This document shows, piece by piece, positions 11,624-22,800 of a DNA stretch of 64,000 bases (position 1 is its first letter; every line of letters begins with the position of its first letter). Made by a program: the position numbers and the translations under genes. This DNA comes from Campanula takesimana. Taxonomy: Eukaryota; Streptophyta; Magnoliopsida; Asterales; Campanulaceae. Location of the stretch: positions 186,001 through 250,000 of the forward strand of contig JAOWBW010000425.1 in assembly GCA_026119855.1 (NCBI GenBank), in the 5' to 3' direction. A model generated the notes under the pieces. The model was not told the origin of the DNA. It saw only the letters and a list, made by a program, of their open reading frames with translations, and searched no databases.

Positions 11624-14600
11624 TCACCTGGTTATGTACTCTATCTCGGCACGTTCCCTCAACCATTCTAGGACTTTCGCTCCCATCAATACCTCTTCCA
11701 CCTAACAATAAAAAAAGTAAAAAAAAAAGTAGAGAAATTCAGAAATAGAAAGAAGCAAGTTTTAAGTTGGTCAATTTCAGGTAATTTTTCTTTTTTTGAA
11801 GCGGATACTAACCCGATCCTTCACACGGTCCTCATCATATTCTTGTTGGTGGCGTTTAAACTCTGTAATGGAGCTCTCAACTTCTTTAACTATCTCGTCC
11901 GTAGCAAGCTATAAAGATATACAGTAAGAGAATCATTCAGCCTAGGCGATGAAGCCACAGAACTAGACAATTAGTATCTTTATTACCTGGAAATTTTCAC
12001 GTTTAAATATATCTGCAACAGCCAAATTCTGCTTTATGGTCTCCACTATATTCTCCTTCTGGCTGTCCAAGAACTGCTGGACCGCCTTCGCACTTGACAA
12101 AGATTCTAACTGCTGCTCGTTTAATTTGATATTCGCCTAATCCCAATCAAAATGCCATAATCAATATACACGCCGTATCCAATAGAAATCACACACAGAC
12201 AATCAGACTAAAAAAAGCAGATGCTGACCTGTATTTCAAGAAGTTTGGCTCCGTAAAGCTGCCTGCCTTGTTCCTCAAACAATGATTGAGGTACATCAAC
12301 TTCAATCATCTGAAATATTTGTTCAGGGTTACGACATAGGATAGCTCGTAAAAATGATACATTATCAAATACTACCTCCGTCCCAAAAAGATAGTCCTAT
12401 TTGATTTTTGATGGTAAAAAATCTAATCATCTTACATCTAGTGACATTCCTAAAATAGTTATTGATATAACAATTTTAAAATTTTATAGATGATTAGATT
12501 GACATTTATATTTGGTCAAAGTACACTTGTGTTGGCCATCAAAAATCAAACAGGACTATCTTTTCAGGATGGAGGGATTTTTTCTTGTAGTTACGAATAG
12601 AAATACCTTTCGAAGCAGGTCTAAAATGACATTATCAGTTGCTTGCTCTTTAGCTGTTTGCTCAATTTCCAGACACCTTTGCAGTAAGAACTCTTTGACC
12701 TGGATATTCAGGTAGCAGAGAGTTTGAATCAACAGATTTATGATTTAAGCAAATATGAAGAGGTAATAATGGCTCGATTAGTGCACCTGATCCAGAGTGG
12801 TGCATCCGGGAACTAGCTTATCAGCAATGGAGTCGTTCAGTTCTGGTAACTCTCTATAAAACAGTTCTTTACATTCAACCTACAGAATAACAAAATCAAT
12901 ACTTAGCTTCTAAACCGTAAACTGCTAAAAGGAATACTCCCTCCGCCCCATAAAGATGTTCCCACTTTCCATTCTTGATATATTTGTTTTCTCAAGACCA
13001 ACTTGAATTTCAAGAAAAACTGGAAGAAAAAAATGTTGGAAAGAAACACACAGTAAATTGAGCATGAAGACCACGAAGCTCCTCTTGTCTCCATGATTCA
13101 GGAAATACAAGTGGGAAGGACTTGGTTTCACCACGTTGAATTCCAATTATTGACTCGAGGAAACCTGGAAGAACTGTATCCCCTTCTTCTGTATCAAAGT
13201 TAAAACCTGCAAAATAGCATTTCTAATGGGCTGGCAACTCTGTGCGATGAAGTTCAATTTAAGTAATACTCCCTCCGTCCCTGAAAGTTAGTCCCATTTT
13301 TTTTTAGGTTGAATAATAATTAAGGTTAATTTCAACTATCCTAATGAAAATCTAAAACTTGTTACTGAAAATATTTATAATGGGTTAACAGCAACAAGGT
13401 TTAGAGTTTGATTAAAATAATTAAATTAACCAAAATTTATTGTCCAAAGTTCAATCAAATTAACAACTAAAAATGTGGGACTATCTTTCCGGGACGGAGG
13501 GAGTACTAAATAGCGTCAGGGATTGGAGGACAACCTTTGCTCTCTGCAGCAGCAACTTTCTCAGCACTTGATCCATCTTGCTCGATTTTAGTTGCTGATA
13601 TATCAAGGACTGTAACATCACCAACCTGTAGGCATTTCAAGATGGACAGTGAATAAAAGCGCGTACATATCAAGAGAACGGGTCTGAGATAAATAAAATA
13701 AAATTCACCTGTAGTCCTCTATCAGTGACGATCCTCATTGTACTTAGAGCCTTGTAACGGCGTTTTAGCTCTTGTTCGGAAGCTGTTTGAGCATCTATAT
13801 CCCTATCAATCTCGACAACAACCTTTAAATTCTTGTAACCATCCTCAACCAGCCATTTGACTTCAGGTGCTACATCAACTATGATGTCATACCTACACCA
13901 CAATTAAAAGCAGCACCATTTATATATTTATTTGACCCACAGAATAGTAGAAAAGAAGGCAGCACACATGAAAATTGTGGGGTACAATGTCGACTAGTAA
14001 ATGCAAAAGGCGGAGTAACTTACTCCATCAGTCCCAAAACGAATGACCTTTTTTCAAAAAATCTTGTCCCAAAGTGTATGACCTTATTTTGGATAAACTA
14101 CTAAATCACCCATCATCAAACAACAAGTTCTAATTCATACCAACACTATTGATGCAACACGGTGAGATCACTAAGGGTTTTTATGTACTTATGCTACTAA
14201 AAGCGCTTAGTCTCAACTTTCTTAAATTTCCCTCAAACTCAAAACTGGACATTCATTTTGGGACGGAAGGAGTAAAACGTACAGAAGAACTTTAGCATAC
14301 CGCAGGGGATTTTTAGGAGTATATGTCTTCTCCAAGTCTGAAAACTTAGTTGCAATGCGGATTGAGTCACTCAATGCTCTATCACTTACCTATGAATTAA
14401 GATTTTCAACAAATATCAAGCATGCTCGAATCAAAGATACAAGTCAACTAGATTGATTGGAAGCATTAGGAGTTCAGTAACCTACGGAAGACATAGCATG
14501 TGGAATGGTTCTCTTCAAAATAGATTCAATTGTTGCCTTTTGAACCCTTTCCTTACCAATATGACCTGCAAGAACAGCTTCAGGAACTTTTCCTGCGCGA

Positions 14601-15732
14601 AACCCTGGAACCTGAAGAGGAGTGTTTGATTACATTAATTGTAATTTGATGGGCTAGCTAAGGTCATAGTAAAAAAAAACAGCAAAAGACGAGCAAATAA
14701 TCAAAGTATACATACCTTCATGCCCTTGAACTCTCGCAAGACTCTTTTGTAACAATCATCACAAACGACGGCTGGAACTTCTACGTGTAACACCAGCTGC
14801 AAACAGAAAAATACATTTGTATGAGGACCTCAGTAAACAAATAGTACCTATTCAGTTTATCCGACCTTACAATTTCAAATCATTTCTTGATAGTTCAACT
14901 GAAAATGGAAATGAATCCCAATTTTTGACTAACCAAACAAATAAGAGGGGGAATTAACGAGAACCGAAAAATCCCAATTCAAATAAGCGGACTTGACAAT
15001 AGCTAAAAAAAAACCACTCAATTTTCTGCAATACAACATTAGAGTTACAGCATAATCCGGGAAGATAAATGGCAACCGTCTAATAGTGGATTGTGAGATA
15101 TTGATTGAATGCCTGGAAAAGCATATGATGCAATGTGTCCAGTTTCTTGAATTTGATTTTCTTTGCTTAGAAACTGATAAAGTCTTAGGTTTCATCCCAA
15201 AACCAATTGGTTATGAGAGGAGTGGCCCTGGATCTTTATACTGTCCGTCATTGGCTAGTTAATTCCCGATATGGGATAATTGCTCCAACACCCCCTCATT
15301 CGTAGCCGAAATGGAGTGGCCTGGATCTTTATATAGTCAGGCATTGGCTAGTTAATTCCCTATATGGAATAATTGCTCCAACAGAAACAACAACAATAAC
15401 AATAATATACTGTATGTAGTAGCGAAAAAGAAAAAGGGGGAGAAAGTACTGACACTAGAATTGGGTTGTGGGGTTTCAGTAACGATGATATCGGCGGGGA
15501 GATTTTCTCGGACGTCTTCAACCTTGGATAAAGACGTTGAAGAAGAAGCCGCCGCCGTGGTTCTGCCGGAGATTGATAATTTGGGGAAAAGATGTTGTTG
15601 AGTGAGAGAGAATTGGCGGGAGAAGCCATAGCTGATGGGTCGGAGAGAGAGAAGAATTGGGCAAGGATTTGAAGTGGCGGCGGTGGGTTTTGATCGAAGG
15701 GAGAGCACGGCGGCGGAGCTACAGAGCTCCAT
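11624..15732 (-). CDS. TIG: Trigger factor-like chaperone, chloroplast
   Basis: It is a ribosome-associated folding factor with a peptidyl-prolyl isomerase fold, here with a plastid transit peptide. Coding exons (minus order): 15732-15454, 14796-14716, 14611-14486, 14389-14301, 13892-13709, 13625-13535, 13206-13052, 12879-12787, 12699-12607, 12309-12229, 12136-11987, 11908-11813, 11701-11624, giving 531 residues with every junction in frame. Residues 1 to about 75 are Ser/Ala/Arg-rich, as in transit peptides. Exons 2-5 encode the N-terminal ribosome-binding domain, with the conserved PGFRAGKVPE stretch. Exon 7 holds the FKBP-like core (LPGFLESIIGIQRGE, FPLVFPESW). The C-terminal half is the long helical domain, ending ..EIEYITR. 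The introns carry three MITEs and a TRIM element. It converges on CDS1, with about 650 bp between the stop codons. Confidence 0.93.
12372..12577. mobile_element. Stowaway-like MITE in a TIG intron
   Basis: Ends CTACCTCCGTCCC and GGATGGAGGGA; inner arms AAGATAGTCC / GGACTATCTT pair. Same subfamily as 20292-20539 and 31184-31440. It lies between TIG exons at 12309 and 12607. Confidence 0.75.
12937..13040. mobile_element. Truncated MITE in a TIG intron
   Basis: Only the left end (CTCCCTCCGCCCC after TA) is seen. The right terminus is missing before exon 7. Confidence 0.45.
13269..13503. mobile_element. Stowaway-like MITE in a TIG intron
   Basis: CTCCCTCCGTCCC..GGGACGGAGGGAG flanked by TA. Inner arms are AAAGTTAGTCCCA / TGGGACTATCTTT. 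Confidence 0.85.
14023..14272. mobile_element. Stowaway-like MITE in a TIG intron
   Basis: CTCCATCAGTCCCAAAACGAATG and its inverted partner CATTCATTTTGGGACGGAAGGAG form the ends, flanked by TA. Confidence 0.8.
15175..15383 (-). mobile_element. TRIM retrotransposon in intron 1 of TIG
   Basis: A perfect 5-bp target duplication, GAAAC, lies at 15170-15174 and 15384-15388. The element runs TGATAAAGTC..GCTCCAACA. It holds one full LTR of about 116 bp (15175-15290) and a second, 5'-truncated copy (about 15316-15383) separated by about 25 bp. On the minus strand the LTR reads TGTTGGAGC..CTTTATCA. The same family occurs at 44212-44451, where its tRNA-Met primer site is visible. Confidence 0.8.
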
Positions 15733-16311
15733 TGCTGGTTTTAGTTGGGTGTTGAAGAATGATGGAATGAGGAAGCTAATGGATAGGATATTTTCAGTTT
15801 ACAGTTATCTGGTAGGAATGGAAAACCACCTTGGTGAAAGAAAATTCACAATTAAAAAATTTGTAAAAATAAAATAAAATGTAGTGGTAGGGTAAGTCTT
15901 TTAAGCCAAATAAATAAATAAAATAAAATAAACACTAACATTTTTACTACAGTATCACTAATAAAAACCACGTGGTAACTCAGCAGTAAGGAGGTGAGGG
16001 ACGGTAAGAGAAGTTCTGTGATCGAATAGTACCGTGGTAGGAGCAACTTGGTGACAAGTGATGTAAGTCCTGCTGGACATGATTTGGAGCCACTTACCAA
16101 CTTGGCGACTGAGATCAGACCCGAATTTACCTGTCGAGGGTGGTTTATAGACGATAGGATTATGGGGGCGCAAACACCTAAACCTAAGTCATAAAAAAAA
16201 AAAAATCAGTTTAGAGATGAGTTTTAACCCTTTAAAGTGTCTATACCTATTTTAGCTCAGTGGTAATTCAAGTCTCATTTGATTTGGGGTCAAGCGTTCA
16301 ATGTAGGGAAT

Positions 16312-16644
16312 TAGGGATGGCCAAACCGGACCGGAACCGGAAAACCGGACCGAAAAAGCCCTGAACCGGAGCAAACCGGGGAGGAAACCGGAACCGGACG
16401 AACCGGAACCGTAAGGCATCCGGGCCGGTTCAGGGTCACATATATGCTGAACCGGACCGGAACCAGACCGAAAATCTCTTGTTTTTCAATAATTTTAAGG
16501 GGGGGGGGGACCGGAACGGGACCGAACCGAACCGGAACTGGATTGTGCCAAACCGGAACCGGAACCGGGGTAAGCGCGGGCCGGTTCAGGGTCACCCTTT
16601 TGCCGAACCGGAACCGGGCCCGGAACCGGTTTTGGCCATCCCTA
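16312..16644. mobile_element. Small TIR element rich in CCGGAACCGG (hAT-like)
   Basis: Ends TAGGGATGGCCAAACCGG and its complement at 16626-16644 form the terminal inverted repeat. The interior is dominated by AACCGGACCGG-type subterminal repeats on both arms. No clean target duplication could be found. The superfamily is inferred from likeness to the GGTTCGG elements with 8-bp TSDs elsewhere in the window. Confidence 0.65.
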
Positions 16645-16752
16645 ATGTGTCTTTGACTCTTAGATAAGACATTCTTTTTTTAAAAAAAATAAAAAAATTA
16701 CAGTGTCTGTATGTCGATTAAAACGGTTCAATCTATCGGTTGATAAAAAGTA

Positions 16753-17002
16753 CTCTTTCTGTCCAATGATAAATGACCCCTTTTGCTATTTTGAGATTGA
16801 AATTTTATTTTCTAAAAATGAAAATTTTGTATTCTTCTTTATTAATAAAACTCACTTGTAATGCCACAACAATTTTTCCGCTCAAAATTCTCTAACCCAT
16901 TTTCTCTATCTTTCGTATTCAAAGCACCCACTTTTAAAATATTTTTCTTAACTATAATTCTTAAAATGAAATGTATCTTTTGTTGTTACGAAACAAAAGG
17001 AG
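16753..17002. mobile_element. Stowaway-like MITE
   Basis: CTCTTTCTGTCC left end and AAGGAG right end next to TA, with pairing inner arms (GATAAATGACC region and its complement further in). Diverged copy. Confidence 0.6.
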
Positions 17003-17501
17003 TATGTATTTTAAATCAAGTTGGTAAAATTCTCAAAAAATGAAAAATCAAGTTGGTAAACAGTAAAAACAGTTTCTTGGCTCATGTGATAAGACTTAAA
17101 ACAATCATATTGAAGCTAGGGGTGTCAGCGGTTCGGTCTGAACCGCGGTTCGAAACCGAACCGAATCAAACCATGCAGTTTGGTTTGGTTTTTGAACATT
17201 AATGGTTCAGTTCGGTTTGTAAATTTGACAAACCACCTGGTTCGGTTTGGTCTGCGGTCTAACCCCTCCAAACCAAACCGAACCAAACCGAGCCAAACCA
17301 TTGTAAACCAAACCGCGGTTTGAACCGCGAGACCGAACTAAGGACTAGACCGCGAGACCAAACCGCGGTCTAAACCGATAAACCGGACCATGATCTGACT
17401 ATTTATTTCCAGCTTCTCCCTCTCCCCATTTCTTTCCTTCTCAATGTGGGAGAAATGTGCTAACTCATCTTCTCACCTTTAATTTCTAGAGAGAGAAAGA
17501 T

Positions 17502-17626
17502 ACATCTCCCCCACCATTTTTGTTTTGGCTGACAAAATCAAAAGAACAACAATTGCTTCTAAATGAAATCTACCCCACCATTTTTGTTGGCTAACAAAAT
17601 CAAAAGAACAACAATTGCTTCTAAAT
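17502..17626. repeat. Tandem duplication of about 61 bp inside the hAT element
   Basis: The stretch from CCCCACCATTTTTGTT to AACAACAATTGCTTCTAAA occurs twice back to back with few differences. Confidence 0.75.
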
Positions 17627-17706
17627 TAAATCTACAGCACAAGACCCATTTTATGAATGAAATTTCACTCTCCCTTTTATGTTCTAAATATAAAATCCAT
17701 CTCCCC

Positions 17707-17847
17707 TTAGAGTGTGTGGGAGAGAGAGACCTGCTGGGAAGAATTCAAATTGATGAAAGTGAATGCTGAGGTGGAAGAACGGGGAAGGAAAGAGGAAGTG
17801 GAAGGGTGTTTATGATGGTGCACAACCTGCAAACTTGCAGCTGCCAT
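17707..17847 (-). pseudogene. Captured 5' exon fragment with a transit-peptide-like start
   Basis: Inside the hAT element, minus strand, a frame of 46 codons starts at an ATG in ideal plant context (GAAATGGC). It begins MAAASLQVVHHH and is rich in Ser, Thr, Pro and His with almost no acidic residues, like a chloroplast transit peptide. A possible donor (CAG then GTCTCT) lies near its end at about 17730. The parent gene is not recognised, and no downstream exons are present in the element. Confidence 0.5.
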
Positions 17848-18798
17848 TTCGGAGAAGAGGATCTGATGGGGAGGGATGTGTAAATGAAATTGCAAAAATC
17901 CCCATTTCACTTCTTCTTCTACTTCACTCTCATTCTTACAATTGTGATAAGAAACTGGCCCACCCCTCTCCTCTCACCTCCTTTTGGTTTTGTTTGAGAA
18001 TAATCCTCCATTTGCCACTTCCAGTCGTTTCACAAACATAAAGAAAAAACCCAATTTAGTAATTGAGATTTCCAACACATTAACCCATCTCTTGGTTGAT
18101 TTTTTTTGCTAAAAAGAATTGATGCGGTTTGGGTGAATAAAAGAATTATCGTGTGTGTGGGTAGGAAGAAGGGAAGGATTTGAGTGTTTGGGTTTTGAGG
18201 AAGATATGTTTCCCACATGGAAAAAGAGAGAAAGGGGCTAAAGAAGGAAGTAGATATAAAATGAGGTGGTGCAGGTGGGGATTTACAAAAGAGTCATGTG
18301 ACTTGGCCATTTGAGCTAAGAATCCATAGACTAGGTGCTCATTTGAATTGGTTAGAACAGGGCTTGGTTTATGAATCAGACTGAGGTTAGATTAATGGTT
18401 TGGACCGTGGTTAAAAACACAGTTTAAACTTGACATATTAAACCTCGGTTTAGACCGAACCGAACCAGACTACGACGGTTCAGTTTGGTTCGGTTTGGAA
18501 ATTTTAATGGTTTGGTTCGGTTTGAGATTTCTTCAAACCGATGACTAGTGGTTTGGTCTCCAAATTTGCTCAAACTGAACCAAACCGAACTATTTACACC
18601 CCTAATTGAAGCAGCTGAGAAGAAAGAGAGATGGAATATAATTTTCCAACAATTCAATTATTTAGAAAAAAAAAAATCTGATTCATATTTTGAAGCAATT
18701 TCGCCTATTGGAGATGTCCATAAAGTAGCCTCATAGTTAGTTTCCAGTCTGCCTGCATTATACGTATGCGATTTTCTGTGGAGCATATTTATATTTAA

Positions 18799-19040
18799 GG
18801 GGCACAAAAAAAGTCATAAAATCTTGCTCATTTAATGAGTTGATAATATTTTATTGGTTGTATTGATAGTGGATACGACACAGTCTAATTAAAAACACCA
18901 ATAAAATCTTGCTCACTTAATGAGTTGATAATATTTTATTAGTTGTATTGATAGTGAACACGACACAATCTAATTAAAAACACCAATAAAATCAATACAC
19001 CTAAGATTATGTGAGCAAGATTTTGTGACTTTTGTGTGCC
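18799..19040. mobile_element. Small TIR element with an internal tandem duplication of about 85 bp
   Basis: Ends GGGGCACAAAAAAAGTCA and its near complement TGACTTTTGTGTGCC are inverted repeats, followed by AAATCTTGCTCA / TGAGCAAGATTTTG. The internal TTGCTCA..ATATTTTATTGGTTG..CACCAATAAA unit occurs twice (about 18818-18900 and 18901-18985). A related fragment lies at about 45253-45400. Confidence 0.65.
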
Positions 19041-19046
19041 ATAATA

Positions 19047-19820
19047 TTAGGGTGTTGTCATACACACCCGTAAAACCTATGAATACACCCGTAAGGCTAA
19101 ATTCACCCCTCAACAATAAAACAAACTCATTAAACTTCATATTATACCCTCCAGCCCTAAAAAATAAAACAATAATCAACTCATTCACACCCCCAATCAA
19201 CATCAATTTGTTTTGGGTTTACTATCTCTCTCTCTAAGTGTTCTTCCAACCTAGGTTTTATCTTTCTCAAATCCTTTTAACTTCTTTCCAAATTTGAAAG
19301 TTAATTGAAGAATAGATATTAAAGAATCAAACCAAGGCACGAATCCATGTAATGTTGAAAAATCTGAGTAAAAACTTGAAATTTACGGGTTCGGCCACCC
19401 ACCACCGAAAATTATGCCACGGTTTGGCCGGGTGTGGCCGAACTTTTTGAAAAAGTTCAGCCCTGGTCTGACGAACCGTGGCATAATTTTCGGTAGTGGG
19501 TGGCCGAACCCGTAAAATTCAAGTTTTTACTCATATTTTTCAACATTACGTGAATTATTGTCTTGCTTTAGTTTTTTAATGTCTATTCTTTAATTGACCT
19601 TTGAAATTAGAATGAATGAAAGGATTTTGAGAAAAGTAAAACCTAGGTTGGAAGAACATTTAGAGAGAGAGAGAAGTCAACAATTGCGGGTGTACAAGGT
19701 AGGTGTAGGTGTACAATATATATAAAGGTTAGTTTGGACATTTCATTCGATGGCATTTTTAAAAGAACTTGGATTACGGGTGTCTTCGTAAGATTACGGG
19801 TGTGTATAACAACACCCTAA
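19047..19820. mobile_element. Hairpin (foldback) element immediately upstream of the unknown gene
   Basis: The ends TTAGGGTGTTGT and ACAACACCCTAA are inverted. Pairing continues through the CACACCCGTAA / TTACGGGTGTG segments, the CTTCCAACCTAGGTTTTA / TAAAACCTAGGTTGGAAG segments and on to a 47-bp near-perfect central inverted repeat around 19387-19510. Almost the whole 774 bp can therefore fold into one long stem. A transcript across it would be a double-stranded RNA precursor. No clear target duplication was found, so the superfamily is open. Confidence 0.75.
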
Positions 19821-19882
19821 TTATTATTCTTTTTATGTGACCAGAAAGTAGACAGTGGTTAGTCGGAAGCTGAGAAAGAGAG

Positions 19883-22800
19883 ATGGACGGAGTCGGGTCG
19901 AGACTCGGGCGAGCATCCTCCCGGTACGGACCCACACCCGTATTCACCGGCCCAGTTAGACGGTGGAAGAAACAGTGGGTCCACCACATCACCACCACCA
20001 CCTTTAACTCCAACGGCAATAACCACGCTAAAGCTGTACGGCTTCCTCGTTGGACACCTGTTTCTTCCTCCTCTGACGCCGTCAAGTCGGAGGAGCCGCC
20101 TAGACGAAAGCTTCGCTACACCCCTGTGAGTTAATTTCTCTTTTCGCTCCTTTTCTGTTTAATACTGCATTTCCTTTTCTTTTTTTTTCTTTTTTTTTTT
20201 ATATATATTTGTTAGGGTTTCGTCAATTATTTGTCTGCTTTATTATTTTTGTTCCAGGATGGAGATTGAGATTATATATGAGAATTTGATACTCTCCCGG
20301 TCCCAGAAAGATAGTCTCATTTCGACTTTTTATGGTCAACAGAAATAAACTTTGACCAACCATTGGTGACAATCTAAACAAATTCTAAAATTTGTAATTA
20401 ATACATCATTAAGTGATTTATTAATAACAATTTTTATAATTTCATTGTAATAATTAAATTGACACTAATGTTTGGTCAAAGTTTATTTTTATTGACCATA
20501 AAAAGTCAAATTGAGACTATCTTTCTGAGACAGATGAAGTATTACTTAATTACTCCATCCATCCCAAGAAAAATCATCCCACTTTCCTTCTTAGTTTGTC
20601 AGAAAAATTAGTCTCATTTCTAAAATACTTTTAATTCTTAGTGCAATTTAAACAAGTTAAATGGGCATACTAAATCAAAAGGTTGACTTTGAATGTCAGG
20701 ATGACTTTTTCTGGGATAGAGCCATAGAAGGTTGGACACTAGATATGGAGTGTTATAGAGAAAGTTTGTTGGAACTTGCATGATGTGTTCGTCTCCTTTA
20801 TTTTACCCTTTCCCTGAACATAAATAAATAGCGCAATTACTGAGTTTAGTAGTACTCCGTAACATTTAATTGAATATGAATAATCCTGTCGTCTTCCATT
20901 GTGCAGATTGTTGTGCTAGAAGAAAAGAAAAAGTATGCAGCCGCAGGGGGTGACATTGAATCCAGGGCGAGCAAGACAAATCAATTGATGACAAGGGAAA
21001 CCACAGAAGAAACTGAGGTAATCAAAATAAATGGCTTACCTTTTCTGTTTCACGAATATCAGTTTCATCTGTGTGATTAGTGCGTGTTAGTGAACCGAAA
21101 TTGATAACATTGAGTTGCACCTTCAGTTGGAAATTCTGAAATCTTTGTCTTGCTAATGAGCAAGGGTTATACTCTTTAAGAGTCCTTTCATAGTACTCCC
21201 TCTGTTTCAATGTTCATATCGTTTTACAAGTGAAAAGTTGTTCCACAACATTTGACACTTTACTATTATCAAGTAATCCTTGCCCTTTTGTGTCAGTTAT
21301 GCCTTAGTACCTTGGAATTTGGATGGATATTGAGTCTTTTTAACATGCATTCACTACATTTCTTACTATGTGTAAAAAAGTCTAAAACGTCAAGTATTTT
21401 TCAACTGAGGGGGTAACGTTTTGCATTGTGACTCTGAATTACTGAACAAGTAATTAAAACAAAGTTTTTTTTTTTGAAAGGGTTGATTATTATTTCCTGA
21501 AAGAAATTCGCCAGGTGGAAGGGGCTCTTATTAGCATTTGCCTTCTAGATTACTCCCTCAGGCCACAAATATAAGCAAAAAAGTTGGGTTTTTTTGACGT
21601 AAATATAAGCAAATTTTCTTAGTTTCAATGCAAAACTCATTAAATGTAACTGTATTTAATACACTTTTACCAAGAATACCCCTAATTAATTACTCATTTT
21701 CAAATACATGTGCATATTTATTACACATTTAATACGAGGTTATATTAGTAATTTTAACATGTTTTTATTATAAAATCAAGAAAATTAACTATCTTTAACT
21801 ACTTTCTTAATAAGTGTGTTTTTAGTTTCTTTTGCTTATATTTGTGTCCGGAGGGAGTATTAGAATAAGAAGAAGCAATGTACTGTGTATTCTTAAGGCT
21901 TAGTGCTCTAAAAATTAGTTCTGTTTTTTATCTTCTTAATTCGAGGAATATGTAGATTTCAAATTGGACAGTGATCTGATTGTTCTCATTTTTAACTAGA
22001 TGTTCTAAAAATGGTACAAGACCTGCATTTATTTTTCAAAATTTTCTCGAGTAATCTGAAAATCTAAACTTTGAAAACGAGGCCTAGAATTACTTGAACT
22101 GGTCACTGAGCTAATAAATCTTAGGATATACTCCATCCTTCCCATAAAAAACGACCCATTTTGGGTCTCATTGGAAAGTACCACTTACCCGAAGTAGAAA
22201 TTTTATATTACTTCCTACTGCACTATTTCCTACCTCATTTTCTCTCTCCATACTCACACCACCTACTTTTAAAATACATTTCCTTAATTTGCGCTCTTAA
22301 AATGAAATGGGTTGTTTGTTATGGGACGGATGGAGTATTACATCTTGGAGATGAATCTCGTTGGAAATACTGTAAAGCTTTTTCCGTCCCACTCAAGTAA
22401 TTCATTATTGATCACTACACTCATGTAAGATATACTTCCTCCGTCCCAAAATAAATGTTATATTTGACTTGTCAACGATTTTAAAGAATGTGCTTTAGGT
22501 GTTTGTATATTGCTCGTACAATGGTAATTGCACCAAGATTGTTTCCTTATTAAGAAAAGTGACGTTTATTCTTAAGACAAATGAGAAAGGAAAGTGCAGA
22601 CGTATATTACGGGACGGAACGAGTACTTTTCTGGAATCAAGTATCCAATCATCCTTGTTGCCTTTATATGTTACGACTTGAGTTTGTGATTTTCCTTTGC
22701 GGCACACAAAACTATTTCAACAGAGTATAACTTTTCGTTTCTTCTCGGTTGGTTTGAAAAAAAAATCTAGTTATATATGCCAACTAGATTTGATTACTGA

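Larger units (their letters stand above)
17117..18604. mobile_element. Non-autonomous hAT-type element carrying a probable captured gene piece
   Basis: The termini TAGGGGTGT / ACACCCCTA are flanked by a perfect 8-bp target duplication, ATTGAAGC, at 17109-17116 and 18605-18612, which is diagnostic of hAT transposition. Both subterminal zones (17130-17400 and 18380-18595) are packed with GGTTCGG / AACCGAACC motifs, as expected for transposase-binding repeats. The roughly 950-bp middle is quite different in composition and looks like the promoter, leader and first exon of a plant gene on the minus strand. It encodes no transposase, so it would need one supplied in trans. Confidence 0.85.

Noticed and set aside
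13190..13210. Possible frameshift at the start of TIG exon 7
   Set aside because: Rechecking the bases shows GCAG then GTTTTAACTTTGAT, which continues the frame from exon 6 exactly (KGFNFD); the full model is 1596 nt, a multiple of three.
16311..16667. Three overlapping frames rich in Pro/Val/Thr/Gly
   Set aside because: They come from the CCGGAACCGG repeats of the small TIR element.
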